A DNA stretch of 64,000 bases, from assembly GCA_027625915.1 (NCBI GenBank), contig JANTQA010000012.1:5478501-5542500 (forward strand), in the 5' to 3' direction. Position numbers and translations under genes: made by a program. The notes beneath the pieces are model-generated. The model was not told where the DNA came from and did no database searches. It saw nothing but the letters and a program-made list of their open reading frames with translations. The DNA comes from Anaeramoeba flamelloides. Taxonomy: Eukaryota > Metamonada > Anaeramoebidae. Each line of letters starts with the position of its first letter. Position 1 is the first letter of the stretch. This document shows, in pieces, positions 10,302-20,847 of this stretch.

Positions 10302-12542
10302 ATGTTTTTTTTTCTCTTATTTTTATTTTCATCAACACTTCTGCCCTTTTTAATACTTTTACGCTATTTTTACAGAAAGCCTTTAACATTATGTGAGTGT
10401 TTAAGTATTTCTTTCCCATTGGGTATGGTTATATCATCGTGGTTTGGTTATTTTTTAGGATCACTTCTCAAAATATGGATCTCTGGAAACCTATTAACTT
10501 TAATAACAATTTTACAACTAACCATATCTTACCTGGCAATTTTAAAATTTAAAAAGCATAATTTTTTCCTCACCAAAAAAGAGAAAGAAAATAAAAAACA
10601 AAACAATGAAAACAAAAAAGAAAACAAAAATAATGAGAGCCAAAATCAAAAAATCAAAAACACCAACACCAACAACAATAACAATAACAAGAACAATAAC
10701 AATAACAATACGAATATGAATAACCAAAACCCCAACAACACTAACAATACCAATATCAACACCAAGAACAATAGCAATAAGAACAGCAAAGAAAAAAAAC
10801 TCGTTAATTTGTTTCTCATGGAAATTAAGACCCATTCAACATTCTTTATAACCGCAACAATTGTCACAATAATTTTTAGTATTTTGTCTTTGCTCCATTT
10901 TTTACCATACATGAGCAGAACAGAGTCATACTATACTGCAAAAAATTGTTATGGTGATTTACCCTTTCATTTAAACATTATTAAATCGTTTACAAAGGGG
11001 ATCAATTCAGAATGGGGATCTCTGAAGGATCTTCAATTCCCCATCTATAGCGGCACGGCGTTAGTGTACCCATTCATTGCGGACTTCCATACTGCTTTAA
11101 TAAATGGCGGGTGCCAATGCACACTTCAGGCTACTTTGGTTGTTACAACTGTAATCGAATTTTGTTGTCTCTTAACTTTATTGTATTTTTTTTTCCAAAG
11201 GATAGTCAGGAACCAAATAGTTTCGCTCATAACAATTTTTTTAGTCATATTTGGAGGTGGCTTTGGCTGGGTTTATATTCTTAAGGACTTAATTTTTGGA
11301 TTACCCGAAGATGAAACTTTAATAATGGATTTGAACAAATACGATTATAATTTTAAAATTGCAAAGAACAAGGAACTGTTTTGGTTCCCGTTTGTTGACG
11401 CAACATTGATCCCCCAACGAAGTGCGCTGTTAGGTTACTGTCTAGCCATTTTTGTTTTGACTCTAATCTATCATTTAATTTCTGCAAATTGGATCAGAAT
11501 TAAATTCAAATCGGCCTTGAAAATCGCAATTTTAGCATCCCTCTTGACGGGGCTACTTCCACTTACACATACATACTCTTATTTAGTTATTGCCTTTATA
11601 ACATCAATCACTTTAATTCTGAATTTTCCTTATTCCAAAAAATATAGTTTGCAAATTAAAAAAAAATATTTTTTAACAATTTTGCTGTATGCGGTACTTT
11701 CAAACATTATTGCATTCCCGCAATTATTTCTTTTTATGTCGAGAGTTTCTTCAGACAATTTTATAAGATTTGAACCAATTTGGAAAAATGAATGGACAAA
11801 TCCAATATTATATATTATCCTTAGCTTTGGCCCAATTTTTTTAATTGGGATATTTTCTTTACCTTTAATATGCAACACTGGATATAAAACCAAATTTTTC
11901 ATCTCCTTTATATTATTATTCATTTTTTCAATATTGATCATGCTTCAACCTTGGAAATATGATAATATAAAATTACTCAATTTCCCCTTTTTCATTTTAG
12001 CCCTGGCGACTGCTAGGTTTTTAGTGTTCCTATTGGACATACGCCTGGAGGGGCTTTTGGATTGTTTAATAACCCCATTGGTGTTAATATTATGTATAAT
12101 CATAATTTTACCTGGTTTACTCTCAATGGCTTCAGTGGCAGTAAATGTAAGCGAGCTATTTGATCAGGAATTAATACAAATCGGCGAATTTGTTTCCAAA
12201 AACACTGAAAAAAATGCTTTATTTGCAGTGCCAGATACAAATTTCCATAGAAACCCGGTAACAACTCTTGCGGGTAGACAATTATTAGTTGGTCAAGAAG
12301 GCTGGCTTTGGAGCCACGGTATTAATGCAGATTCTGAAAGGAGGCAGGTGGCAACTTATTTAAGTAACGGGATCAGACAAGATACTCAAAAAACCTATTT
12401 TCAAAATTTGTTTCTCAAATTTAATATAACTTATATCATGGACAGTGATTATAAAATACACAGTTCAATTATTGAACATTTTAATTTCCTTAAAATTTGG
12501 GAATCAGAAAATTATCGAATATTTAGAGTTATTTTTAATTAA
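10302..12542 (+). CDS. Large multi-pass membrane protein, GT-C glycosyltransferase-like
   Basis: A 746-residue single-exon protein with many hydrophobic segments: an N-terminal block at residues 1-85, then repeated segments from 180 to about 615. An Asn/Lys-rich insertion of roughly 70 residues (95-166) sits on one side of the membrane and is simple-sequence coding. After it come an acidic-His motif in the first long loop (GDLPFH, 218-223), YPFIADFH (256-263), and the glycine-rich VIFGGGFGWVYIL. The soluble C-terminal part has NPVTTLAGRQLLVGQEGWLW and continues to a TAA stop. An Asp-containing first loop plus many membrane spans is the pattern of GT-C enzymes, which use lipid-linked sugars in the ER; I infer the fold from this pattern and cannot name a family or substrate. 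It could also be a non-enzymatic membrane protein. The start was taken at the first ATG. Confidence 0.75.
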   Translation: MFFFLLFLFSSTLLPFLILLRYFYRKPLTLCECLSISFPLGMVISSWFGYFLGSLLKIWISGNLLTLITILQLTISYLAILKFKKHNFFLTKKEKENKKQNNENKKENKNNESQNQKIKNTNTNNNNNNKNNNNNNTNMNNQNPNNTNNTNINTKNNSNKNSKEKKLVNLFLMEIKTHSTFFITATIVTIIFSILSLLHFLPYMSRTESYYTAKNCYGDLPFHLNIIKSFTKGINSEWGSLKDLQFPIYSGTALVYPFIADFHTALINGGCQCTLQATLVVTTVIEFCCLLTLLYFFFQRIVRNQIVSLITIFLVIFGGGFGWVYILKDLIFGLPEDETLIMDLNKYDYNFKIAKNKELFWFPFVDATLIPQRSALLGYCLAIFVLTLIYHLISANWIRIKFKSALKIAILASLLTGLLPLTHTYSYLVIAFITSITLILNFPYSKKYSLQIKKKYFLTILLYAVLSNIIAFPQLFLFMSRVSSDNFIRFEPIWKNEWTNPILYIILSFGPIFLIGIFSLPLICNTGYKTKFFISFILLFIFSILIMLQPWKYDNIKLLNFPFFILALATARFLVFLLDIRLEGLLDCLITPLVLILCIIIILPGLLSMASVAVNVSELFDQELIQIGEFVSKNTEKNALFAVPDTNFHRNPVTTLAGRQLLVGQEGWLWSHGINADSERRQVATYLSNGIRQDTQKTYFQNLFLKFNITYIMDSDYKIHSSIIEHFNFLKIWESENYRIFRVIFN

Positions 12543-12944
12543 AATTTTAATTCATATTGATTTTTAATTAATTCGTTGTCCATTCGATTAATTTACGAAT
12601 AGTAAAATTGTTTTGTAAAAAAAAAATTAAAAAATACAAAAAACAAGAGATATAAAAAAAAAAAAATGATTTTTTTTTGTAATCAGCAATTATAATAAAA
12701 TTTTAACTTCATTATAATATTAATTTATTCATATGTTTGTTCTTTTATCACTTTTTAAAAATAGATTTAATAAATAATATAATATAATTTTTGAAAAAAA
12801 TCAGTTTTAAAAATGCTGAATAGCTTAAAGATAAAAGATTTTTAATTTTCAAAAGTCTGAATAAATAAATATTTTTTTCAAAAATCTTTTTTTTTTTTTA
12901 TTATATAAGCCATGCTGATCTGACAAAATTACCTTATGTTTGCC

Positions 12945-13971
12945 GTTAGGTTTTTTTTAATTTTTGAAATAATCAGAAATTTTAAATAATTTTCCGTTTA
13001 TTTGAAAAAGTAAAAAAAACCTAGTTACTTTTCGTTAGGTTTTCCAGAACTTAAAAGAATGGGGTAAAATCAGAGATTTTATTCAATTATTTTGAATTCT
13101 GGAAAATCCATGCTTTTTTCGTTAGGTTGTTTTTAATTAAAAAATAAATCGATAATTTATTGAATTTTCGGTTTATTTCTGAAATTAAACAAAACTTAGA
13201 CACTTTTCGTCAGTTTTTATTTTATTTTTTGTTTTGTTTAGAAAATCAATAAGTTTACGAAATAAAAACAAAAAGTGAAAAAAAGTCATCGGCACTTCAC
13301 TTTAGGTTTTTTTTAATTTGAGAAATAAAACGAAAATTTATCTAATTTTTTTTTTTTTTTTTTATCAAATTAAAAAAACCACTGTTATCTTTTCCAGAAT
13401 TTACAGGACTAGATTAAAATCTTTGTTTTTTCACTATTCTATTGAATTCTTCAAAAAATCTTTTATTAGTTTTTTTTTTTTAGAAATTAACAGAAAATTT
13501 GACATTTTCTTTTTATTTTTATATTAATAACAAAAAAATACAGTTTTTAGTTTTTCTTGTGGTTTTCTATTGATTTGAAAAGACACTAGGGTTTTACAAA
13601 TAAAATATAAAGTCACAAGGAAATTGCATTTAGGTTTTCCAGAAAACAAGAATTAAGTTAAATCTTTGATTTTACTCTATTATTTTGAATTCTAAAAAGG
13701 TGCCATTGGTTTTTTTTTTAATTTTAGAAAATTAAAAAAAATTGTACTTGACGATAATCAACAAGAAATTATGGCAATTAACAAGACTTCCTCAGAATCT
13801 GTATGGGTGACAAGAACTCATTAAAAGGGTTATCAATAATAAATAAAAGGTCCAGAATATCTTATTAATATTTGGATATTATTCCATTGTTAGGTTATTA
13901 ATTTTAATTTAAAAGAATTGAGTAAAATATTTGGTTTACTCAATTCTTTTAAATAAAAAAAAAAAAACCTA
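12945..13971. repeat. Tandem array of about eleven palindromic units
   Basis: Successive self-complementary units of about 70-80 bp with linkers of a few to about 20 bases; unit starts fall at about 12945, 13034, 13121, 13209, 13302, 13387, 13466, 13550, 13632, 13708 and 13892. Two main types occur. Type A opens GTTAGGTTTTTTTTAATT and closes with AAAAAAACCTA. Type B opens TTAGGTTTTCCAGAATT..AAAGAAT..GGTAAAATC and closes GATTTTA...ATTCTGGAAAA. The last unit mixes an A-type outside with a B-type core. Linkers often contain ACTTTTC. The arms within a unit match better than different units match each other, as expected if the pairing itself were kept by repair or conversion. Confidence 0.75.
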
Positions 13972-14004
13972 GATATGTCTTCTATAAATTACGAACTAGG
14001 TGAC

Positions 14005-14005
<1 letters not shown>

Positions 14006-14050
<45 letters not shown>
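14006..14050. repeat. (AT)n microsatellite
   Basis: About 22 uninterrupted TA dinucleotides directly after the last element of the hairpin array region. Similar shorter AT runs occur at about 5371-5383, 43391-43418, 60096-60110 and 60960-60974. Confidence 0.9.
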
Positions 14051-14051
<1 letters not shown>

Positions 14052-15418
14052 TTTTTTAAGTATTTTTTCTTTTCATTTGTTAAATGTTTTGAGAATAGAT
14101 TTAAAATAATGTTAGAGTCACTTGTCGTTTTTAATTGGATAACGATAATAGAATTAACTTCCAAAATATCATACTATATGTTAAATTTTATAAAAAAAAC
14201 AAGCTACATTGGGATTATTGGTGAAAGAAATGAATAAAAATAATATTGTTGGGGAAAACTATACTTTGCTTAAAGATGAAGTTGAATTAAGTGGGTAGCA
14301 AAATAGTTTCAACCACTGAAATTCAAAAATATGATAGTTTATTAAAAATTTTTCGTGTACTCTAAAGTTCTAAATTCTCCAAAAATTTAAAAAAAAAGGA
14401 AAAAAAAACTTTAATTTTTACAAAAATCTAAAAAAAAATAATATAAAATTAAAAAACAAAAGTAATTTTGAGAAATTTATTTATTTTTTTTTACAGAGAT
14501 TATTATTTTTTTTTGAGATCAAAGACTCAATATTTTGCGTTTATATTCAGGTTTTGTTAATATTATATTGAGATTTTATTTGAATATAATTTCCTCAAAA
14601 AATGTTATCCAAATTCAACTATTCTTGAGATCTCTCAAAAAAAAAATAATAATTATTTTTTTTCAAAATTCTACTTTGCGAAAAAGAATTTTAAGCTTAA
14701 TTAGTATTTATTATACAAATTTTTCTTTAATTGTATCATATCTTTTCAAAAAAAATTCAAATTTTTGATAAATTAAAGTCTTTTTGTTTTTTTTATCTTT
14801 CTTGAAATGTTTGAGTAACTTATTTGTTAGTAATAAAATAATAAACTGCTTTTTCTTTTTATTTACTAAAAGTATCAAAGGTATTCTCGACAAAATCCAA
14901 CTTGAATTCTCATACAAACCAAAATATCTCATTTTTAGATAATATTTAAACTATTAATGGATTTATTAAAACTTTTTTTGGAATATTTACTCAAGATATA
15001 AAATCGAAAATGCAACAAAATATATATGAATAATAAAATCAAAAATTAACTTTTTCTATTACTTTTCCAATCTTTAAAATTCATTATTTTGTGAATTTTA
15101 AAAAAGCATTGAATTCCAAGAAATTATTCAGTTGATAGTGTACAAAATACTTTATCATTTTTATTTCAGTTCCTAAACAATTTGGAAAATACCACATTAT
15201 TTGGAATTGTGAAGTTTTATAAATAAAAAATATATTTGCAATTCTAATTGTAATGGGTTATTGAATTCTAATGGGTTGAAGAGACAAAAATATTTAAAAA
15301 AATAAAAGAAAAATAAAAATTATTTTTTATTAATCAATAATATTTCTGTTATTTTTCTCGAGAAAAAAGATTAAAAATAATAATAAAAATGACGCTATAT
15401 TTTTCAGATCTACATCAC

Positions 15419-15802
15419 TTAATATATTTTTTATCAATCAAGTTCTACAATTCTAATATTATGAATATGTTATAATTGCTTAAATAGATATTACAAGGTT
15501 AATGAAAAAAATTCAAATAAAGTTTGTCATTTATGTTTAAAATATAAACAGATGGAAATTATAGAAAATATTGATCATTTTTTATGGATCTGCCCTTCCG
15601 ATAAAAACAATAGATATGTATTTTAAAAATAAATTAAAAGAATTAAACTTTATGAAATAATATTAAACTAATTTAGTTTGAAATTATTTTCATTAATTAA
15701 TAGTCATGAAATCTATGATTCCACGGTTAAATTTCTGAAAGGAAATTTAAGTAAAAGTTAATCTAGAGTGTAATTTACACTTCATTCTAAATAATAATAA
15801 TG
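15419..15802 (+). mobile_element. LINE 3' end with zinc knuckle
   Basis: Best-preserved copy of the family. In one frame from 15525 it reads CHLCLKYKQMEIIENIDHF and continues LWICP, a C-x2-C-x13-H-x4-C knuckle of the kind that follows the reverse transcriptase domain in many LINE ORF2 proteins. Downstream it continues with EIYDSTVKFLKGNLSKS and a stop, then a short tail AGTGTAATTTACACTTC and an AAT-rich end. The reverse transcriptase proper is absent, typical of 5'-truncated insertion. Related pieces lie at 8516-8903, 57005-57290 (-), 3120-3230 (-) and 61085-61180. Confidence 0.7.
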
Positions 15803-16113
15803 AATTGTTTATTTTTTTTTGACTTTACATCACTGGTATTTAAAATTTAAATGGGATAAAAATTTCAGACGGTTATCTTTTTTTCAATTCTGTAACCTAA
15901 CTTTCAGTTGGGGATTTTTAACTCAATATAGACCCAGTATATAAATAATATTGTACAATTAAAACAAAAAAAAAAGAACCAACCAAAAAAAAAAGAGATC
16001 CCAAATTGCAGTCTCTTTCTTTGGAATTTAACAGTTAAAGAAAAAAGGGAAAATGAAGTGTATACTTTTACCCATTTATTATTCACATACAAGCAATAAT
16101 TTTTATTTAAAGG

Positions 16114-17223
16114 CTAATTTTTATTGTTTGTTTTCTTAAGTGTATTATCGGATTTAATGTTATTGTCTATCTCAGTCCCAGAATCTGACGATCCTTCAGA
16201 ACTTGAAATTTGATCATAATCCCGAATAAGTTGAAAAACCCAATCAACATAAAGCTCAAGTATTTGGTTTCGATGCCTGCAGTTATGAAGATCGTGTTTT
16301 TCGATTTCGTCAAGATGTAACGTGACATTAGTGTGTTGTTTCATTTGGTTTGCTAATTGTTTTGTAGCCCTCCAGTCAACAATAGGATCGTTTTTTCCTT
16401 GTACAAATAGCCAATTACGACAACAATTTGTCTGTGCAATAGTTTCTGCGTTTTGGGTTATCGTTTCTCCTGATTTATGGAAAGAACAAAAAGTGCCTGT
16501 TGTCATTTTGTAGAAGATTAAGGGATCTTTAACATATTTTTTTAACAGATCGGGATCGTCTGTGAGATCGTGTGGATCCAGGTGACTGTCTTCGCTGTAT
16601 TTAGAATACACAACATTTAAAGCCTTTGCTAGAAATGTTTTTGTCCCAGAGACAGATCCTTGGACAAGCTTGAGCCAAGGTGACGAAACAATAACGCCTT
16701 TAAAGCGATAGTCACACTTATTATTCAAAATGTAATCAAGAATTAAACAACCGCCAAGGCTGTGGCCATACATGAATAACGGGTATTGGTATTTCTTTTG
16801 GTTAATCCGTTTCATCACACTACGAAAGAGAAGGTTAATGTCTTCGTGGAGACTAGAAATATTGTCGATATGGCCTCGATCACCACCACTTTTCCCGTGT
16901 CCCCTCAAATCCATTTGGACCGCAATGATTTGGTTCTTGATAAAAGTTTCCACTAAATGCGAATAGACGCCCATATGCTCGCCAAACCCATGAAATATAA
17001 AGACAACACCTACAACTGTTGTTTGATCTTTAGGTCTTGAGAGTTGTGCATTTAAAGTTATTGAGTCGTGGGTTTTTAGTTTTAGTGTTTTCTTCATCAT
17101 TTCCCACAAAAACTCTTTGAAAAAAAAAAAAATGATCTTTCGAAAATAGATATTTAAAAGTTTAAGGAAGCAACCAACAAGATAAATTAAACTCTTAGTA
17201 ATTTTTGAAATTGTAAAAATCAT
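16114..17223 (-). CDS. Monoglyceride-lipase-like serine hydrolase (alpha/beta fold)
   Basis: 369 residues from the first ATG (17223). The core matches monoacylglycerol lipases (MGLL, yeast Yju3), which release glycerol and fatty acid. It shows the oxyanion motif FHGFGEH (78-84), DLRGHGKSGG (105-114), the nucleophile elbow GHSLGG with S155, the acid D279 in QGKNDP and the histidine H310 in EKHDLH. A Ser/Asp-rich hydrophilic tail of about 35 residues ends at a TAG stop, the only non-TAA stop among the recognised genes. The first 41 residues are hydrophobic and aromatic; either they anchor the enzyme to a membrane or translation starts at the later ATG pair (17100 or 17097), where similarity to the family begins. 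Relatives also include lysophospholipases, so the substrate is not certain. Confidence 0.85.
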   Translation of the reverse strand: MIFTISKITKSLIYLVGCFLKLLNIYFRKIIFFFFKEFLWEMMKKTLKLKTHDSITLNAQLSRPKDQTTVVGVVFIFHGFGEHMGVYSHLVETFIKNQIIAVQMDLRGHGKSGGDRGHIDNISSLHEDINLLFRSVMKRINQKKYQYPLFMYGHSLGGCLILDYILNNKCDYRFKGVIVSSPWLKLVQGSVSGTKTFLAKALNVVYSKYSEDSHLDPHDLTDDPDLLKKYVKDPLIFYKMTTGTFCSFHKSGETITQNAETIAQTNCCRNWLFVQGKNDPIVDWRATKQLANQMKQHTNVTLHLDEIEKHDLHNCRHRNQILELYVDWVFQLIRDYDQISSSEGSSDSGTEIDNNIKSDNTLKKTNNKN

Positions 17224-17877
17224 TGAATAACAAAGGTGAAAGTCTTTTCAGAGTTCAGGTTATGGGAATAAATTATTTTTTTTGAATTAACCGTCAAATA
17301 ATGTGTTGGAGAATAGAAAAATTTTCTGATTATTGGCGACTTTTCTTGATTTATAGCTCTACCATTGGCTTTTCGTATTATTCTACTTGAAAAAAATAGT
17401 CTGATTAAAAGAGATGAGCATTAATTGAAAAATGGATTGGTCAAATGTCTATGATAAATTTTATTGTCAATACAAATATCTTTTTCAAGAGTAAAAAACC
17501 CATGTTGCAAAATAAAAAAGTATACTTATTTATTCTTGTATTCCATACGACTTTTAAATTATTATTCAATAATATATCCAATTTTAAATATGTTTTGAGG
17601 GTAAATTCCTTATTATTTAAATAAAATATTCAAAGGACCATTGAATTTAAATTAAATTTTTCATATTTAAACAAATTTTTAAATTCTCAATGTTTTTTCA
17701 AGTGGTTTTAAAAAAATGTATTTACAATTAAATCTATTATTTTTGAAAATTTTTAAAGTTGATCTTTCAGTTTTAGAATTACATTTTTGATAGTAGAACT
17801 TTTAAGAGTATAATATTAAAATTAACTTTTTTTTTTTATGATTAATTTCTTTTTTTATTTTACTAGTATTTAATTTC

Positions 17878-18014
17878 TAAATGGGAAATAATTTTTACTT
17901 CATTTTCAATATTTTTCTTTTACAAAAAGAGTTTTCAAAGAAGCAGGGTTGTAATTTGTGGCTCATTTTTTTAAAAAGGGGGGTTGGGGGAGAAGTAAAA
18001 ATAGTTCCTATTAC
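17878..18014. repeat. Short palindromic element, about 140 bp
   Basis: The left end AAATGGGAAATAATTTTTAC is matched at the right by the complement of GAACTATTTTTACTTC. The same ends occur at 48495-48640 (ATGGTAAAAATTTTTCATTT on the left, complement of AAATGGGAAAAAATTTTCAC on the right). Part of the left half, with TTTTTCTTTTACAAA, recurs near 63095-63140. It looks like a miniature inverted-repeat element. Confidence 0.45.
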
Positions 18015-19714
18015 TAATTCAACTTCCAGTAATGTGTTAGCTTTCTGAAAAAAGAAATATAGTTTTTCAATTGAAATAAAATATTTGCTAAAAATTCAGG
18101 GTTATTTTAATAGTATTACTATTACAATCAAGTTTTCTTAAAATAAATTTTATCTCAGAGTCCAAGAAGGAAGTTATATATATTAAACTGGAAAAAATCT
18201 CTTTTTTGTTATTAATTTTGGAAAGACCTTTAGTTTTTTTCTACCAATAATTAGAATAATGAAATTAACAGACACTATTCAAGATTTTTCAGACAGAAAA
18301 ATTAACTATGCTCAAATTAATTGTCAGCTGTAGAGATAAAAGAAATCTGCCAATGAGTTTATTACAATATATAAACTCTAAATTATATTCTTAAAATTAA
18401 ATATATGGAAGAATTTTGAAGCTTTTGAATTTTTTACAGATATTTTAAAAAGAATATGAGTAAAAAATTAGTTTGTTCAATTTTTTCAATAAACAAAAAT
18501 TGTTTATATCAGAAATTCTGGGTTTTTGCTGAAAAATCTACAACAAAAATAATATTATTTTTGTGCCTTTTGAAATTAATCAAAGATCGCACACAAAAAG
18601 TTGGTTTAGATCTGAAACAAACATGGGTTTGTGAATTCCTAATTTTAAATTCCCAAAGCCTCAAAAAGATCGATTAAATGGTCATTGAGATTAGAAGCGG
18701 ACTATATGGTTGAGAATTGAAAATTAATTTTTTTATTAAATAATTGGAAAAGAACAGTCATAGTACCACCAAAAAATTCCATAAATTAGAATAGAACATC
18801 AAATCAAAAAAAAAAAACATTATTCATCAAATTTTCTGTTCAAAAAAAGGTTCAAATCTTTCTCTCACGATATTTTAAATTTTTACATTAGTTGAAAGGA
18901 TATTTATGGTGGTATTCTTTTAATCAAAAAAAATACAAAATTAAACCATCCAACTGACAAATTGAGAAAAATCGATCTCCACAGAAGAATTTCTTGAAGT
19001 TATGCCAATATTTCAAATAAATGAAAATTACACCTTACTTGCTTCTTATTTTCACTTATTAAGTAGAAATTTAATTAATTATTTTTTACCTTTTTTAAAT
19101 TAATTTTGTAAAAAAAAAACTACGAGATTATAAATGTGTAGTAAAACCATTCATTTTTTTTGGTCTGTTTTTATTACATCAAAAATCTATCAAAGGAGAA
19201 ATTTTTTTATTGTGTTGTTAAACAAGAATAAATTTCTCTACTTGTTATTTCAACTCTTAAATCTTAAATTTGTTTTTGGTTGAAGAAAACGATACAAAGA
19301 AAAAAAGATCCGAGTAATTAAAGATGTTGATTTGATCAAAATTTATCAATTTAATTCTTGAATATAGTAACATATCTCTGGTTCTGTTTATCATGTAACT
19401 TCAATGAGAAAAATTAATTTTGATCAATTCCATGCATTTGAATTAGTTGTGGTATTTTTACTTTCAGAAGAAGAACGAGAAATTCAGAAAAGCTGAATCA
19501 AAAACCTTTCAAAAACTCTAAGGGGACGAATTTAAGATTATAAAATTTCATTTTTTTTTACTTTCTATTTGTAAGTTTCTTTCATAATTTTTTTTATTCT
19601 CTCAGAATATCTGTCAATTTTTTTTTTAATTTTTTTTTTAATTGTCAGAATTGATCTTTTTTAAATTGAAATTCCCCACAAAAAGAATCTTGTGGTAACA
19701 ACCTTTATTAATTT

Positions 19715-19772
19715 CTCCTTTTTTTTTCTCTTTTTTTTCTCTTTTTTTTTTATTTTTTTTTTTTTTTTTCTC
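19715..19772 (+). promoter_or_regulatory. Pyrimidine tract upstream of aldolase
   Basis: An almost pure T/C stretch of nearly 60 bases ending about 40 bases before the aldolase ATG, followed by TCATTTTGATCAAATAAAG. In such a highly expressed housekeeping gene it could be a nucleosome-excluding promoter tract or part of a 5' leader. No transcription start is visible, so this is inference from position. Confidence 0.25.
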
Positions 19773-19809
19773 ATTTTGATCAAATAAAGATCTTGAATAC
19801 TGAAGCAAA

Positions 19810-20847
19810 ATGTCTGAATTTGAAGAAGTACTTGCAGAAACCATCAAAATCATGTGTACCCCAGGAAGAGGAATCCTTGCTGCAGACGAATCTGTAGGGA
19901 CAATTGGAAAGAGATTTGATCTGATCAATGTTGAAAACACTGAAGAAAACAGAAGGTGCTACAGAGACTATCTTTTTACAACTCCAAACTTTGGGAAATA
20001 CATTTCTGGAGTTATTCTTTATGAAGAACAAGTTTTCCAAAAGACAAGCAAAGGTGTCTTATTTCCTGAAATCATTAGACAATCCGGGGCTGTTGCTGGG
20101 TGGAAATCCGATACAGGTTTAAGACCACTTGGGGGGTATGATAAGGACACAGTCACACAAGGACTTGACAATTTAGCTGTAAGATGTCAAAAAGTATTTA
20201 AGGCAGGATGTAGATTCACCAAATTCAGATCTGCCTTCCACATTAATGCCAAGTGCCCCTCATCTCTTTCCGTGTCTTGGAATGCCATGGTACAAGCCAG
20301 ACAGGCCAAAATTGCACAAGAAAATGGTTTAGTGCCAATTGTTGAACCAGAAGTGCTTGTAAGTACTATCGAAGATCCTTTAGACATCGAAGATGCATAT
20401 AGAGTTACCAAATGGGTATTAACAGAAACCTTTAGACAATTAAATTTACATAAAGTTGACTTAAGATACATGATCCTCAAGCCAAATATGATTTACACCC
20501 AAAAAGCACTCAAAGAAAAGAAATATGATTTAATTGCTGAAAAAACCTTCCAATTATTTACCGAAACACTCCCAACAAGCTTGCCCGGTATCTTCTTCTT
20601 ATCGGGTGGACAAGATGAACTTTCTTCAACAATAAACCTTGACAAAATAAATAAGATTAAAAACATAAGCCAAAAAATATGCCCATGGTACATCTCATTT
20701 TCATATGGTAGAGCTTTACAGAGATCAGCCCTTGAAGCTTGGAAAGGTAAACCTGAAAATAAAGAAAACCTCCAAAAGGCATTCACTAAAAGAGCTCTCA
20801 AAAATTCCCAAGCTTCAGTTGGTGAGTACGTCAATGAAGAAGATTAA
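19810..20847 (+). CDS. Class I fructose-bisphosphate aldolase
   Basis: 345 residues, one exon, full family length apart from the short C-terminus. The cytosolic enzyme splits fructose-1,6-bisphosphate to glyceraldehyde-3-phosphate and dihydroxyacetone phosphate in glycolysis. Family residues are in place: D26 in GILAADES, K99 in GWKSD, K138 in FTKFR, E179 and E181 in VEPE, the Schiff-base lysine K224 in LKPNM, SGGQ at 265-268 and the phosphate-binding SFSYGRALQ with R301. The usual C-terminal tyrosine tail of animal class I aldolases is missing; the protein ends VNEED. It has no targeting peptide. Codon use is less AT-biased than the surroundings, as expected of a strongly expressed gene. Many anaerobic protists use the unrelated class II enzyme, so the class is informative. 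Confidence 0.95.
   Translation: MSEFEEVLAETIKIMCTPGRGILAADESVGTIGKRFDLINVENTEENRRCYRDYLFTTPNFGKYISGVILYEEQVFQKTSKGVLFPEIIRQSGAVAGWKSDTGLRPLGGYDKDTVTQGLDNLAVRCQKVFKAGCRFTKFRSAFHINAKCPSSLSVSWNAMVQARQAKIAQENGLVPIVEPEVLVSTIEDPLDIEDAYRVTKWVLTETFRQLNLHKVDLRYMILKPNMIYTQKALKEKKYDLIAEKTFQLFTETLPTSLPGIFFLSGGQDELSSTINLDKINKIKNISQKICPWYISFSYGRALQRSALEAWKGKPENKENLQKAFTKRALKNSQASVGEYVNEED

Larger units (their letters stand above)
12543..16113. other. Intergenic region with hairpin array, AT microsatellite and LINE end
   Basis: Between the GT-C-like gene (+) and the lipase (-), which converge. It contains the palindrome array (12945-13971), an (AT)n run (14006-14050) and the LINE 3' end (15419-15802). In 12543-12944 and 14051-15418 I see only AT-rich sequence with poly-A and poly-T runs; the short open frames there lack any protein-like pattern. 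Confidence 0.5.
17224..19809. other. Divergent intergenic region between lipase and aldolase
   Basis: It should hold the promoters of both flanking genes. A short palindromic element (17878-18014) includes a G-rich run near 17979-17994 that stands out against the AT-rich background. A CT-rich tract (19715-19772) lies just ahead of the aldolase start. Elsewhere I see AT-rich sequence only; the open frame at 18456-18677 has no recognisable motif. Confidence 0.5.

Noticed and set aside
10542-10912. Minus-strand open frames in the GT-C-like gene
   Set aside because: They arise from the Asn-rich simple sequence of the real gene and read as Val/Leu repeats only.
12945-13971. CRISPR array
   Set aside because: The regular spacing suggests it, but the repeats are palindromes that differ from each other, there are no unique spacers and the genome is eukaryotic.
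18456-18677. Open frame of 73 codons between lipase and aldolase
   Set aside because: No recognisable motif, no second copy in the window and no convincing splice context.
18851-18880. tRNA T-arm-like GGTTCAAATC
   Set aside because: No acceptor or anticodon stems can be drawn around it. I found no tRNA or rRNA gene in the window.
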